Source: Iris pallida
Lineage: Eukaryota; Streptophyta; Magnoliopsida; Asparagales; Iridaceae
Assembly (NCBI GenBank): GCA_029216955.1
Contig: JANAVB010023996.1
Span: forward strand, 16,787,561-16,851,560
Direction: 5' to 3'
Length of the DNA stretch: 64,000 bases
The notes below the pieces were generated by a model, which saw only the letters and a list, made by a program, of their open reading frames with translations, searched no databases and was not told the origin of the DNA. The translations under genes and the position numbers were made by a program. Positions 44,301 to 56,687 of the stretch are shown here, piece by piece. Each line of letters starts with the position of its first letter. The first letter of the stretch is position 1.

Positions 44301-45954
44301 GACAATGATGACTTTATTGAGACTTATGAGAATGATCCTTGGGCACAACGGATGGATACTCAATGGGAGCTTTGCTTAAACAACGTGAACCATCCACTGA
44401 GGATGAGCTAATCCAGATTGACGTTGGAGATGAAGCTTCTCTAAGGCCAATCTTTATCAGCAAAAGTCTCCCTTAGACGGACAAATAAGACTTGATTCAG
44501 CTCATTAGAGAATACATTAATGTGTTCGCTTGGAGCTATAAAGATATGTCGGGACTAGATCCTCAGGTTGCTACTCATAAACTCAATATTTTGCCGAATG
44601 CTAGACCAGTCAAACAACAACAGTGACGGTTCTGACCTGATATGATGGATGCCGTAGAAGCTGAAGTCAAGAAGCTCATTACCTACAGCTTCGTTAGGGA
44701 AGAATAATATCCCGACTGGGTGGCTAATGTCATTCCGGTTATGAAGGAAACATGAAAGGTCCGAGTCTGTATCGACTTTAGATATCTCAATGCAGCTTGT
44801 CCCAAAGACGAGTTTCCTCTTCCAATCACTGATGTCATAATCGACAACACCTATGGGTTCGAGCGAATGTCTTTCATGGATGGATTCTCTAGATATAATC
44901 AAATCAGGATAAATACCAAAGATAAAAAGCATACATCCTTCTGCACTCCTCTGGGAGTCTATTGCTATATTGTAATGCCATTTGGTCTCAAGAACGCTGG
45001 TGCCACCTATCAACGGGTTATGAGTACTATTTTTCATGAACATTTATAAAAAATAGGTGAATGCTATGTCGACGATATTTCTGTCAAGAGTCATCTAAAG
45101 GAAGATCACATCCAAGACTTGAAGACTATTTTCGATCTAATGCGCCATCATCAACTCAAAATAAATTCCACCAGGTTATTTCTGGGAGGATCTAGTGGCA
45201 AATTTCTCAGATTTGTTATTACCTCTAAAGGTATACATGTTGGCCCCGAAAAAGTCAAAGCCATCCAAGATATGCATCCTCCACCTAACCTAAAAGAGCT
45301 ATGAGGATTCCAGGGATGACTTGTGTATATCAGGAGATTCATATCAAATCACTCTGCACGCTGCAGACCGTTCACTCAGCTAATGAAGAAAGGCGTGTCT
45401 TTCGTTTGGACTGACGAATGTCAGCAAGCATTTGAGGACATTAAGCAGTACTTGACGAACCCTCCAGTCCTAGTTCCTCCGATCACAGGAATACCCTTCC
45501 TGATGTATGTTCGAGCTATGGATCACTCTCTTGGTACTCTCTCGGCCCAGAATAACAATAAAGGTCATGAGCAAGCAATCTACTATCTCAATCGTACAAT
45601 AATCGGTACTGAATATCGATACAGTTCGGTAAAAAAAGAATATTTAGCCTTGATGTTCGCCGTCCAGAAGACGCGACATTACATCATTGTCCAGACTATC
45701 CATGTCACCTCCAGATTCAATCCTCTATGGGTTCTGATGAAGAAGCCTAGTACACTCAATTCTAGACTTGCTACATGGGCAATATTGCTAGCACAGTATA
45801 ATATGGTCTATGTCCTGCAGAAGTCTGTTAAGGGTCAAGCCCTAGCTGACTTCTTGGCTGCACATCAAATTCCTGAAACTTCAAAACTCTACAACAAAAT
45901 TCTTGATGAAACTCTAGAGTTCAACATGATTTTAGAAGAAATACTCGCTTAGCG
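44301..45954 (+). pseudogene. pol: Reverse transcriptase and RNase H of element D
   Basis: RT motifs are scattered across frames: VRVCIDFRYLNAACPKDEF, FERMSFMDGFSRYNQI, FGLKNAGATYQRVMST and YVDD in CYVDDISVKSH after a stop near 45048. The thumb/connection (45119-45304) is followed by TGA at 45302. RNase H (45323-45952) gives SFVWTDECQQAFEDI, YVRAMDHSLGTLSAQ and YLNRTIIGTEYRYSSV. It continues unbroken through the point where element B sits in A, which confirms the B insertion junction. Confidence 0.82.
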
Positions 45955-47388
45955 TCTATTCTTTGATGGTACATCTAGAATTGGACCCAACGGTATTATC
46001 ATCGCTGGAGTGGGAATTGTCCTCGTATCCCGAGAAGGGCTAGTCATTTAAAGAGCCTATTTTCTAGACGATCCATGCTCTAACAATGTTGATGAGTACA
46101 ACGCTTTACTCATCGGCCTCAAGTTAGCTAAACAGCTAGATATCTTCGACTATCTTGAAGTATACAAAGATTTTAAACTGATTGTCAACAAGGTTAGGGT
46201 TACGTATAAGGTCAGACATCAAGATCCCATCCCTTATTAAGAAGCAGCAGTTAAACTGGCTATGTCATTCCAAGGTTTCTTTATTGAGCATGTACATCGA
46301 ACATGCAATACAGAAGCCGATGCACTCGCTGATCTAGCAGTCGTGCTAGTTGTTCCTGTGAAAAGGAAACAGTTAATCGTCATCGTTAATTAAGAATTAT
46401 TTTGTGTCAAGAATAATCTAAACATTGAATTCAGTAATGCAGTAGAGATTGGCACTAATAGTGAAGATTAGAGAACTCCTTTCATTGACTTCGCAGTGCA
46501 TGACATCTTACCGGAAGACCCTAAAGAAGCTACGACCATCCGTCATCGGTCACTCCGACTCTAGTACAATCACTTGTCCAAGACACTCTACCGGCGATCT
46601 TTTGACGGTATGCTCCTATATTGTCTTGCAGGTGAGGAAGCAAAATAGATATTATGTGAAGCTCACGATGGCGTCTGCGGTGCACATTAGCCTGGTCCCA
46701 AGCTGTAAGACCGTATCAGACGCATTGGATACTATTAGCCCACCATGGTGGTAGATGCAATTGAATATGTAAGAAAAAGTCGAGCATATAAAATCCATGC
46801 AGATTTTATCCATCAACCATCATAATTCTTGTATCCTACAATAGCATCTTGGCCCTTTGAAGCATGGGGCATGGATGTCATTGGCCCTATTAATCTGTCG
46901 TCATCTCAAGGACATCGATTTATCCTAGCTATAATCGATTATTTCTCAAAATGGGCAGAAGCAATTCCCCTAGCCGAAGTTAAGACAAGTAGTGTCATCA
47001 GCTTTATCAAGCATCATGTTATTTATCAAGCATCATGTCATTCATGACAACAGACCACAGTTCGTGAGTCAAGCATTCACTCGATTCTGTAATGAAACTC
47101 GAATCAACAACATTGCTTCTACAACTTATAATCCCACGGCTAACGGTTTAGTAGAAGCATTCAACAAAACAATCATCAAGCTTCTCAAAAAGTTCGTTTC
47201 TACAAATAAGAGCAACTGGAGCGAAAAGCTTAGAGAATGTCTATGGACGTACCGCAGTACAGTACGTACCCCAACGGGCTGTACACCCTTCTCTCTAGTA
47301 TACGGATATGAAGCCGTCTTACCGTTGGAGATTCAAATTCCATCCCTGAAGATAGCTATTGCCAATAAACTCACAGTAGAAATACGTT
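45955..47388 (+). pseudogene. Second RNase H and integrase core of element D
   Basis: The archaeal-type RNase H (FFDGTSRIGPNG, YNALLIGLKLA) and the integrase zinc region are strewn with stops. The integrase core is better kept: GMDVIGPI (D), then HDNRPQF (D) and NGLVEAFNKT (E). Between the first and second aspartate the RFGVPRRI stretch is replaced by a short duplication of TTTATCAAGCATCATGT (about 47008-47040). The frame is interrupted at 47388 by the CACTA-like insertion. Confidence 0.78.
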
Positions 47389-48266
47389 TTGAAGTTCAAG
47401 TTGGACAACGCATTTTGAAGCAAAACCACTTGATAGTAAATACGTTTCATTTTTTTAGACATATACTAAGGCCATTCTGGATTGATGGGAGCTCAAGTTC
47501 AAGTTGGGTAACGCATTTTGAAGCAAAACCACTTGATATAAATATGTTTCATCTTTTTGGACATATACTGTTACACTTTGATTGGTATTTTAGTCGAATA
47601 AGGTTATGTAATATGTTAAGGTTAATAGTCAACTTTTATACTTGTTGACATATATGCATCATTTCTCTTGGTGAACTTGATGCAAACAAAATTTGTTATT
47701 ATGAAAAATAAATGGAAGATTAGATTGGATGGAATTTCATTATAAATGTAATTGGATTGTGACTTCGGTTGGTTTTGAATGTTGTTTGACTGTAATTGGA
47801 CTATGAATGTGAATGCGATATATATATAATGTGTGCAGGGCAATACAAAAGGCAAAATGCCCAGAAAATAACCTTTTATAAAATAAAATAAAAAATTAAA
47901 ATGTCACTATTTGTGATGACATATGCCATCCCAAATAGGCAAACGACAATATGACATCAGCTATCCATTTGTGACGGATTGGGGACGTCACAACAGATTT
48001 GTACGTTTGAGACGATTATGCCGTCCCAAAATTAAAACAACAAAGTCACATCAAACCATCCCATTGGTGATGGAATACTGCCATCACAATTGTTTTAAAC
48101 CTTTTGTTACGGTCTAAGCCATCACCATAAACTGTCTCAAAAGGTTTTTGTGATGGCACCTAATGCCACTACTATGGATCCGTCACAAAAAGATTTTTGT
48201 GACGGGATTTATATTATTTGTGACGGTTTTTGGCCGTGGCAATAGGATCTCTGTTTTGTAGTAAAA
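47389..48266. mobile_element. CACTA-like transposon fragment inserted in the D integrase
   Basis: About 878 bp separates LTVE and the continuation NNDRL in the integrase. The right part is full of TTTGTGACGG/CCGTCACAAA motifs in both orientations, including a 26-bp inverted pair at 48180-48205. The end is GTTTTGTAGTA, one base from the CACTA terminus TTTGTAGTG. Flanking AAA could be the 3-bp duplication. The left end lacks CACTA and instead carries a tandem pair of about 115-bp units (47389-47580), so the element is incomplete or rearranged. Confidence 0.6.
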
Positions 48267-48598
48267 ATAACGATCGTCTTTGACTTCAAGAGCTTGAAGT
48301 GCTTGACGAGAAACAGCTGCTAGCTCAACAGCATATTGAGCTATACCAAGCCCAAATCTCAAAAGCTTTCAACCGTAAAGTCAAAATACAAACTTTTCAA
48401 AAAGACGAGCTAGTCCTTACTATCAGACGTCCTATGACTATGACACACATGAGAAAAGGCAAGTTCGAGCTAAAGTGGGAAGGTCCCTACATCATAAGCA
48501 AAGTTTTCTCTAACGGAGCTTATCCGCTAACAGGGATCGACGGTCGAATAGCTATGATGCCTATCAACAACAAATTCCTGAAGAAATATTATGTTTGA
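48267..48598 (+). pseudogene. Integrase C-terminus of element D
   Basis: It resumes the integrase after the CACTA-like insertion: QELEVLDEKQLLAQQHIEL, GKFELKWEGPYIISKV, ending MPINNKFLKKYYV with a TGA. It matches 37880-38208 of A. Confidence 0.85.
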
Positions 48599-49128
48599 AA
48601 GTATGTATTATATTTTTTGACAAATATTATACACAAATCTTCGAATTATTATCTTTTATTCACTTTTTTCATGAATAAACCCATAGATAATAAGTCCTCA
48701 AAAATTTCCAGTGGAGTCTAAATCACATAACATCTACCAAACACATCATCACAAATATCATCTTTTGAAACCCAGTTATTTTAAAAAGATATCCTATCCT
48801 TGAGCCCCAGTCGGTTTAAGGATAATCAATAGATATACGAATTCACGTCCACATTGCCTCAGAATTCTATTGTCTATATTAAACAACTCGTCACTGATAA
48901 ATGTTGCTTCAAAAAGATAATATTTTGACGAATGAGCAAACAGAAAGGTTCTTTATTTTTTTCTTCATAAAAAGGAGTAAAAGACTATACTTGCAAAAAA
49001 GAGAAATCAAACTACATCTTTGAAGATAAAAAGCAACATCAAAACAAGAAACATTGAAGATAAGAAAGATGATTTTATTCATTTGCCCGAGGATGGCCAT
49101 GCTGAGGCAGGTACCACTCCCTCAACCA
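48599..49128. other. 3' region of element D, noncoding
   Basis: A/T-rich sequence after the pol stop with no supported sense gene. It corresponds in position to the antisense-ORF region of A. Confidence 0.5.
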
Positions 49129-49342
49129 TCATGCATATGAAGGTCCCAACTGATCAAGGTCGTCCATAGGAGCTAGGTGATTGGAGCTTCCGGTGTCACT
49201 GCCTTCTGATGCAGGCTCTTTCTTTACAGGAAATTCGACTTTTGGAATTATTTCCTCCTTAATAGCAGCCAACTCCTCTTTGACAAAAGGAGACAGCACT
49301 TCCTCTTTGACGGCGACTAAGCTTTCGGTATCATCATAGACG
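49129..49342 (-). pseudogene. Antisense exon in the 3' region of element D
   Basis: On the minus strand a strong 3' splice-site-like sequence (TTTTCTTTTGCTTTCTGCAG, ending at 49343) precedes an open stretch ending at TGA 49131-49129. The encoded piece is acidic/lysine-rich (LVAVKEEVLSPFVKEELAA, KEEIIPKVEFPVKKEP). It would be the last exon of an antisense gene whose earlier exon(s) were separated by the insertion of E at 49420. No family is recognised. Confidence 0.35.
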
Positions 49343-49419
49343 CTGCAGAAAGCAAAAGAAAATAAGAGTTAAGAGCATCCCTACAAGCTAAAATATGAGA
49401 GTTCTAATTCGTACGGCAT

Positions 49420-51475
49420 TGTAGAAGCATGAAAAATCTGAGCTGATAACATTCCTCCACCATAGAGCTGATGATACAAAGGCACAGACCGAGTATAAAA
49501 GGACAACAGAAGATACGGAAAGAGGTTTTGATTCTATATGCCTACAAAGATCTAGTACAGATTCATCAAGACTATACGTAAAGGACTAATCCTACTTCTT
49601 CTACAAAGGATCGATCACAGGTTCAGCAGACCCTAGAGGAGTCTATAATAGACTTAGTCTTCATCAAAGTACAGGCGTCTTCCTTCTTGGTACGCATACT
49701 AGAAGATTGATCTCCATCATGGCGCATTCTGACTTTCTGTACGTACAACCCTCCAAACGTACATCAATTGCTCGGCCAAAGCAAGCAACTTCCTGAAGCA
49801 GCTATTGGCCCGAGCTTTCTGAAGGCACAGTAGGTCGCAAAGCCCAGAATGAGCAGAGCAGAGTACAATTTGTAACGCTTCAGGCTGACAACCGGACCAA
49901 ACTCGATCGTTAGGACCTCCAAAACGTCGCCCAGAGTCAAACTCCTTAGGGAGGATACTTGGATACTTCTCAAGAGCGGTGACTGCTCCTTCTACAAAGA
50001 GTTCTTCTACAAGAACATGGCTCATTCGAACGAAAGAAGCCCCAACCAACAGCAAACTTATGCAAGGCCAGCGGCCGTCTGAAGCTAAGTCTGGATCAAA
50101 CATGGTGGTGAAAGGTGCCAGGAAGAAGATAGTGACTCTTAAGAGGAACACTTCCCCTTTTACAGGACCGAGAGTGGTCCAAACTATAGGCCACTTGGCC
50201 GACGATCAAAATTCCCTCATTAATGGGATGAGCCTAGGACTCGGCACAATGGGTTCAATTAACAGGCCCATTCAAGTGAGTCTCCAGACTGTTCAAATGC
50301 TCCTTGGAATTCCCCAATTAACGGTGGCAATTAAGAAGGAGTCTGCATTCAAGGGTAGTCATTTACTTCTCCTAAAAAGAAGACTTAAAAGCCAAGCTAT
50401 CTCCAACTGGCGTCGCAGGCACCCCACTGTGTTCTTTTGCTTCCAAGGCGCAGACAGTACATCCCCCTCTCAGAAGCACAGACAGCTGCTTCGATCCAAG
50501 TACCCGGCCTGTTAAACGGCCCATTTTCTTAGCAAAAGACTTGGGAGACACCGTTTGCCTCCAGCACAAGCCTGACTGCTACTCTAAAGCACAGTAAAAT
50601 GGTCTATCTGAAGGCGCAGCCTACTCGTCACCCTAAAGCATAGTGACTTTATCCGAAACACAACCTACTTGTTGCCCCTAAAAGCACAGAGGCTCCGTTG
50701 TCTTCGAAACATAGTCCACTTGTCGTCCTAAATCACAGAGGCTCCGTCGTCTCCAAAAGCATAGTCTACTCATCGCCCAAGAAGCGCAGCCAGCCTTGCC
50801 TGAAGCACAAACGGCATGGTCCTACCCAATCAGTTTGCTTAAACCGTCTCTCTCGAAGATTAATCAAGTTGATAAATGCGAATATCTTATCAGATTGATT
50901 TAAATCTCGGACGAAGATTACACAGAATCTAAATCTGAGATAAAATCCCAAGATTTGCTTGGCTACATCCGAACAAGCAAATCGGCATACGCCACGTGTC
51001 ACCTTTTTTGGTTATTTTGATAACCACCAGAGATCTCGTTTGAGGGGAATCTCAACACCCGTGATGTGTCAGCGCCACAGAAGCCCGCATCGTACAAGGA
51101 CGGCAGATTCCTTCATATCTTGAAACCCTAATGCATATCGCATATGTGCCCCTCTCCTCTATAAATAAGAAAGGTTTTCCCCCAACAATATATTCGGCAA
51201 AGAGAAGAAGATCCACAGAATTATCAAAATCTTCAACTTCGATTTCCTCCTGATCGACAACCCTAAAGTTCCAGCGAAGGCACCAAAAAGTCAGAGCAAG
51301 TCTCATATCATCATCGGATCATCAACGGAGTAAAGAAGCCGTTGCAGTGCTCGATCTCCACCGTCACACTTTTCCAGAAACTTTTGTACTTAGATTTCTT
51401 CGCATAAGAATCGATTGTACTCTTTTTTACGTTCAATATATAAAAAGTTCATTCAACCTTTTGTCATGTCGTACA
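49420..51475 (+). repeat. 5' LTR of element E
   Basis: It starts TGTAGAAGCATGAAAA and ends CATGTCGTACA. Its length is close to that of the C LTR, with GCGCAG/AGCACAG motifs and a TATA box TATAAATA at 51160-51167. Minus-strand ORFs inside it (for example 49717-50151) are not called. The LTR boundaries are inferred from C and the PBS, since the partner LTR is outside the window. Confidence 0.7.
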
Positions 51476-52294
51476 AGATGGCGACTCTGCTGGGGACTAC
51501 CTTCTCCTCCAACAAGACGAAGGTGACGCAATTCGATGATGACTTGCTGGGATCCTCTCAAAAGATGTTGGTCGTACGGTTCGACCAGCAAGCTTTTGAA
51601 GATCTCCTTTTTGAAGAGAAGTTGAGCCTTTCAAAGCGGTTCGTAAAACCGAAGAAGACTCGACGGACCTGGGTGCTTAAGGCAGCTGCGACGAGGGCAC
51701 GATGGAGGGGACTGCATCTTAGACCCCCCTATGCTGGGGAAATGCAGAGAAGATCACGGCTATCCTATGGCAAGCATGAAAAAGGCACAACGCCGAAAGG
51801 AGCAGATGACGGCTCGTCCGCTCGCGGAGGATGCAGCACTGGTGAGAACTTCTGTCTTCGACAGAATAACCGGTCCATTAGGTATGGCCACGTTGGATTC
51901 CGAATACTACGCATCATCTAATCGTGGTAGGAGGAGATCCAAGGCAGCACTCGCCCCATGTGATCAAAGTGCTACGTCGATGGTGGACCGGATGCCCGCG
52001 TTGACAGTAACATGCATAGCAGATGGAAAGCAATACAAGACCATACCAGACTCTCCAAAGCCTCATCCGGCAGAATCCCGTCATCCCTTGAGCACCCACT
52101 CGCACTACTCAAGGTCGGGGGTACGTCATCAGCGACTCTCTGATCGAGGCATATTCGGACCTCACCCACAGAAACTTGAAGGAAGAATGCCTTTTCCATA
52201 TCTCTTTAGCTGTGCACAGCACTCCTGTGTACATGAAGGAAATAGAGGCATAAAGACTTCGTCTGCTCCCTGCGAGCGTAGGACGAGAGAATAA
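51466..52294 (+). pseudogene. N-terminal ORF of element E
   Basis: The ATG at 51466 is in the LTR end (MSYKMATLLGTTFSSN). MLVVRFDQQAFEDL and KRFVKPKKTRRTW match the C ORF1. A frameshift near 51700-51730 moves to the frame that holds SVFDRITGPLGMATLDSEYY and continues to TAA at 52292-52294. Directly after that stop the same frame continues into gag, as in C. Confidence 0.7.
51479..51497 (+). promoter_or_regulatory. Primer binding site of element E
   Basis: TGGCGACTCTGCTGGGGAC, three bases after the LTR end. It is the same site as in A and C and is translated as ATLLGT. Confidence 0.8.
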
Positions 52295-53759
52295 TCTGAG
52301 ACGCAGTTGGTGTCTAAATCAAGACCCAACTGTACTCAGATTACCATCAATTGTTGTTGTTATCAAGCAGATCCATCACCGCCAAAGAGGAGGTCCGTCT
52401 TTCAAAGGCTGCGACCGAGAACTTGTGAGGAAGAAGAAGAGCTCCACGTTGCTTCATACAATGTTGCTCGGGACTCTCTATCCCAGAAAAAGCTATCCAA
52501 GAAACCCTTTTCCTCGGTTGGCAAGTCCAAAAACTGGCTTGGGGTAGCAAGAAGCCTGTGCTCAAGGAAGGCGTGTTCCAACACACGCGCTCCAAGGATG
52601 GATCATCGTTGCAAGAAGACGGTTCATCGATCGCTGCACCTACTGGGGGTAGCCAGCCTGCTACGGTGTATAACAGCCCTTTGTTTCAGTATGACGAAGA
52701 GACGTATGACACCGACGCTTCTATGGGCACAAGCAGTCAGAAGACCAAGGGTAGTAATAATGTCGAGTCAGAGGACGATCGCAACTTGCCAGTCTTTCCA
52801 CAAGACGATGAGCACCAGCACTCCGAACCAGAAAGTGAAAGATCTACCACCCCTTCTACTTACACGCACATAGCATCTATGCACATGGCGGCTGATGACA
52901 ACAAAGAATGAAGCGAAAGTGCTGATCGGCAGAAACTCATTGAGGCTCACGAAGGAAGTCTTAACGCGTTGAACATATCCATGCAGACTTTAACCTCTGT
53001 CGTTCTGGAGATCAAGGACAGATTGGTTTCTACTGCCTCTACACCTGCGGCTCCGACGGTTCGTGATGGGTCTAGTACCCTGCCCGTCATAAACCAAGTC
53101 GTACAATCGTCGGCCACTCCGTCGACCATCAATCCAGCGGCATCCAATAAAATACAACAAGGACTCGAAGAGTTATACGCTCGCCATGATGCCAAAGAAA
53201 AGCGAGCCAATCCAAAAGATGGGCATCCGACAGCCTTATCCTGCTGAGTGGGACAATGTGGTTTATCTTTCCAAATATAAACCACAGACTATCACCCCTT
53301 ATGATACTAAGGAGTCGCCTAGATGATACTTGAGGTAATTTGCCTCAGTAACAGGACACCTGCCAAAGGACAACGCCCTTCTCACCAGCATCTTCGTTGG
53401 AGCTCTACAGGGGGTGGCCTATGAATGGTTCTGCAGTTTTCCCGACAACTGTATTAAATCGTTTGAAGACCTGAAGAACATGTTCCTGGAACGGTTCTAT
53501 GAAGGAGGGCTGGACATGACGATGTCTACTCACATGGACATCGTTCAGAAAGAAAAGAAGCTCGTACGAGCATACATTGAATGCTTCCGCCAGGCCGCCT
53601 TAAGGCTACCTCCAGGCATGTCTGAGCCCATGCTCATGGATTCATGCCGCAAGAATATATTCCCTGCTATCAAACTGTGGCACAGTGCTCCCTGCACCGA
53701 GTGGACGCCCTTCATTACTGAAGCAGATGTAGCTCAGAAGAAGGCATAGGATGTACAAC
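52295..53759 (+). pseudogene. gag: gag of element E
   Basis: It is open directly from the TAA at 52292 with no ATG before the conserved ITINCCC and SVFQRLR motifs, the same arrangement as C. Frame changes near 52560 and a TGA near 52908 follow. The capsid core lies at 53340-53749 (DNALLTSIFVGALQGVAYEW, ERFYEGGLDMTMS, RQAALRLPPGMSEP), ending at TAG 53747-53749. Confidence 0.75.
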
Positions 53760-55270
53760 TCCAAGGTCTGAACTTCCCTTTTATTGAAGATAAAGGGAAG
53801 CGAGTAAGAGACGGTAAAGGCAAGCAAGCTATGGCCATCAATATTACAAAGGGTCCAGCGCTCGTGAGCTCCAAGCTGGCCGAAGCACAGAAGCCGAAGA
53901 AAACCTACTCCTTCAATGACAAGGCACGCTCGAATTATTCGAGATGCTGACCAAGGGCGGCAGGCTGCAGCTTCCACCTCCCAAGCGTCCTGACGAAGTA
54001 GGAAAGGTGGATAATCCTAGGTAATGCCATTACCACCAGTACATCCACCACTCAACACGCGACTGCTATGTGTTGAAAAGACAGATCCAACATCTTATCG
54101 ACGCCAAAGTCATCTCCTTCGATTACGAGGAAAAGACTATGATGGCTAACATGGTCACGATACAGTTCGGGAGCTTTCCGATAGCCGAAACTCAAAACGG
54201 TGTCGTCCCTATCCCAAAGGCAATGATGGAAGTTGTCAACCTTCCGCCCGCCAGGGACAATGCTCAGGGCCTCATACCCTTCACAACACCGTAAGGTGAA
54301 GTAATGTGGGTTCATCCAGATCTCACTCCTGACATGATTGCGCTAGCAGCGTGCCCGGCTAAAAGGAGTAAGGTCAAGACATATCGCAGGTCTCCTCCTC
54401 GGCAGAAGACACCAAGGTGACCACTCGTTCGGCTCTCCAGCGAGAGGAAAACCAGGCTTCTGAAGAAGAGACGCCCCCACCGGCGACCCATTCTACTCCC
54501 GATACAGCACAATTCGAACCTTCGCAACCTTCTGCCGCAGATAAGCAGAAACAGAAGGAGGTCCGCTTCGATAAGCCTCTACGAAAGGACTCGGCAGTAG
54601 GCCCGATTAAGCCCTACAACTTCGATATACTGACGTAGCTGGCCAATACGCCAGCTCACCAAAGCAACTCGGGACGCCCTTAGCGAGGCGCTGCAGAATA
54701 CAGAGGCTTACCTCGCACAGGTGAAGCAGCCCAAGCAAGACCCTACAGTATGTCCACATATTGCCAGAGCGTGGTCGAGGAGATTCCTAACATCACATTC
54801 ACGCAGCATGATATGCTGCTAAAGAACAATCGGCACAATCGACCACTGTACTACACAGGATACGTGGGTGCCATCAAGGTCGATCGCATTCACATCGACC
54901 CGGGCTCATTGCTCAGCATCATCCCTCAATGTCTGCTCCAAACTCTAGGGATCCCGATGTACCTCTCACGGTATCAAACACCGCCATCAGCGGCTTCAAC
55001 ACGGAGAAGAGTGAGCCTTTGGGCAAGATCCGATTGAAGTGTCAAATAGGTGATCTTCATACTGAGGTTACCTGTTACGTTATCGATGCGGACATAAACT
55101 ATAACATGTTGCTTGGACGGCCATGGATCCATTAGTACATGATCGTCCCCTCCACCCTTCACCAGTGCATGAAGTACTTGGCCAATGACGCGACCGTCAA
55201 GACGGAGTTTGCTGACATCAGCCCATTTCGAAGTCTCAAAGCATACTGTACGGATGCCGATCTGTACAAA
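53760..55270 (+). pseudogene. Zinc-like motif and protease of element E
   Basis: The motif CHYHQYIHHSTRDCYVLKRQ near 54025-54085 (preceded by a TAA) corresponds to the C zinc-binding region. The protease active site HIDPGSLLSIIPQ is intact near 54895, followed by a frame change near 54960 and MLLGRPWIH ending at TAG 55133-55135. The block around PYNFDIL (54610) has lost about 30 bases relative to C. Confidence 0.75.
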
Positions 55271-56420
55271 CCACTCCCCTAGGACGACGAGTCCAATGAT
55301 GCCGACGACGAAGCAGAAGCTGCAGCCGTTACGGAAGGACCCATAAGGGTTCGACTAAAAGGGAAGCCACCTAAGACTCTAGCCCCCTGGTTATCAAACT
55401 CTGGGGCAAGGCTCCAACACAGCCGCCTACGACGGCATCAAGCCAGGAGCCCCTGCAAATAAAGCTCTCCCGAAAGGCCCTGACACCCGCTTCAAAGCCG
55501 CAGGATACTCTGGCTGCGCCTCCCGCGGTGATCAAGATGAAGCAAAAAATCTCCTACACCTCCTTCTGTAACAGCTCTTGCCTACGAAGAATTACATGAT
55601 GACGTCTGCGCCAATACCAAGGCACAGTCTTTAGATGATGTAATCCCTCAGGATAAAATTTTATATTTTATTAATAGGAAGTTGTCTTCGAATTACTCAT
55701 GTGCGCATTGGAACACTAAGTACTTCTTAGATAACGCTCTATGGACTCTACAAACGCAAATGACAACCACCAACCTTGTAAACCGAGTTGTCCCCTCTAA
55801 AGGCTCCTACTTTCTAGTCTCGCTAAAGAACCCGGAGGAGCAACCTATCATCTTTGGTTTACTGGAACATCTGCAGCGGCCAGCCCCAGGAGAACCGGAA
55901 CCCGACGACGGCAAGATGTAGCTCTACCGCTATGCTACTCAAGCCAAATATCTCATCCAGAATATGGGATATGACCTGAACAGCAATAAAGGGCTGAACT
56001 ACGGCAAAGGTCGGCGGCTTCCATTACAAGTTCGTACTCCGAAGGGGAAGCCTCAGAACTACTACCAACATAATTGCCGGGGGTTGGGGTATATTACTCC
56101 CACAACCACTTCAGAGAGTTCAGAATCGGAGGCTCTACTACACTTGCATTCTTCTGACTCTTCAACCTGGGATTTTGATACCAATATAGGTCGGGACCTC
56201 CAGAAGGTACTATCCGTCAATATGGTTTCCACAGACGATCCCGCAGAGGAAGAAGACCTGCCCTCAATTTTTTCGAAAAAGAACCCTGAGCGTAACACCT
56301 TGGCTCTCAGTGGGAATGATATTTTGAACAGCGAGATCCTCCCACCGAGGATGAGGTCGTCCAGATCGACTTAGGGGATAAAACTTCCCCTAAATCCATC
56401 TTTATCAGCAACACCAACAG
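55271..56420 (+). pseudogene. Linker and G-patch-like segment of element E
   Basis: RVRLKGKPPKT near 55345-55375 is one unit of the RLKGKPP repeats of C. NMGYDLNSNKGLNYGKGRR (about 55955-56015) and RGLGYITP follow. The last recognisable coding piece is the acidic segment ending DLGDKTSPKSIFIS at about 56410, which in C is immediately followed by RT. Confidence 0.75.
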
Positions 56421-56504
56421 GAGCTCATGCGCCCTCATGAGTGCTCATAGATCCTGGTAAAAACTTGTTCAACCCTCCTACACTAAATCCCAGTAAGTAA
56501 AGCC

Positions 56505-56687
56505 CTCCACGTCCATACTACCTCTGGATCGCTTTCTTACACCCTGATGTGCATATACCATGTCCATATCACCTCTGAGTAGTTGCATCTCCCGTGAAGA
56601 CTCTGTGTCATCATGACCACATAGAAAATATTTTACGTCCATATCACCTCTGAAGTGTCCTATAACCGTGTCTACCATGTCCATATT
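56505..56687 (+). repeat. 3' motif array of element E, first part
   Basis: Copies of CCATGTCCATATCACCTCTGAG and variants lie near 56509, 56559, 56636 and 56675. The last is cut after CCATGTCCATATT by solo LTR F. The motif is shared with C (24230-24530). Confidence 0.85.

Larger units (their letters stand above)
42521..49419 (+). mobile_element. Element D: 5'-truncated Tat-lineage element close to A
   Basis: It begins inside gag-pol at a position homologous to 5163 of element A (RSGRLYLKDYL vs RSGKPYLREYS) with no LTR or PBS. The order protease, G-patch-like, RT, RNase H, second RNase H and integrase is kept, with numerous stops. A CACTA-like insertion (47389-48266) interrupts the integrase. 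The 3' region is cut by element E at 49420; any 3' LTR lies beyond the window. Coding similarity to A is clearly higher than to C or E. Confidence 0.85.

Noticed and set aside
49717..50151. 144-codon minus-strand ORF in the E 5' LTR, including a hydrophobic stretch in an overlapping frame
   Set aside because: Two overlapping frames each look partly protein-like, but neither has a domain and the region is an LTR. Not enough to call a gene.
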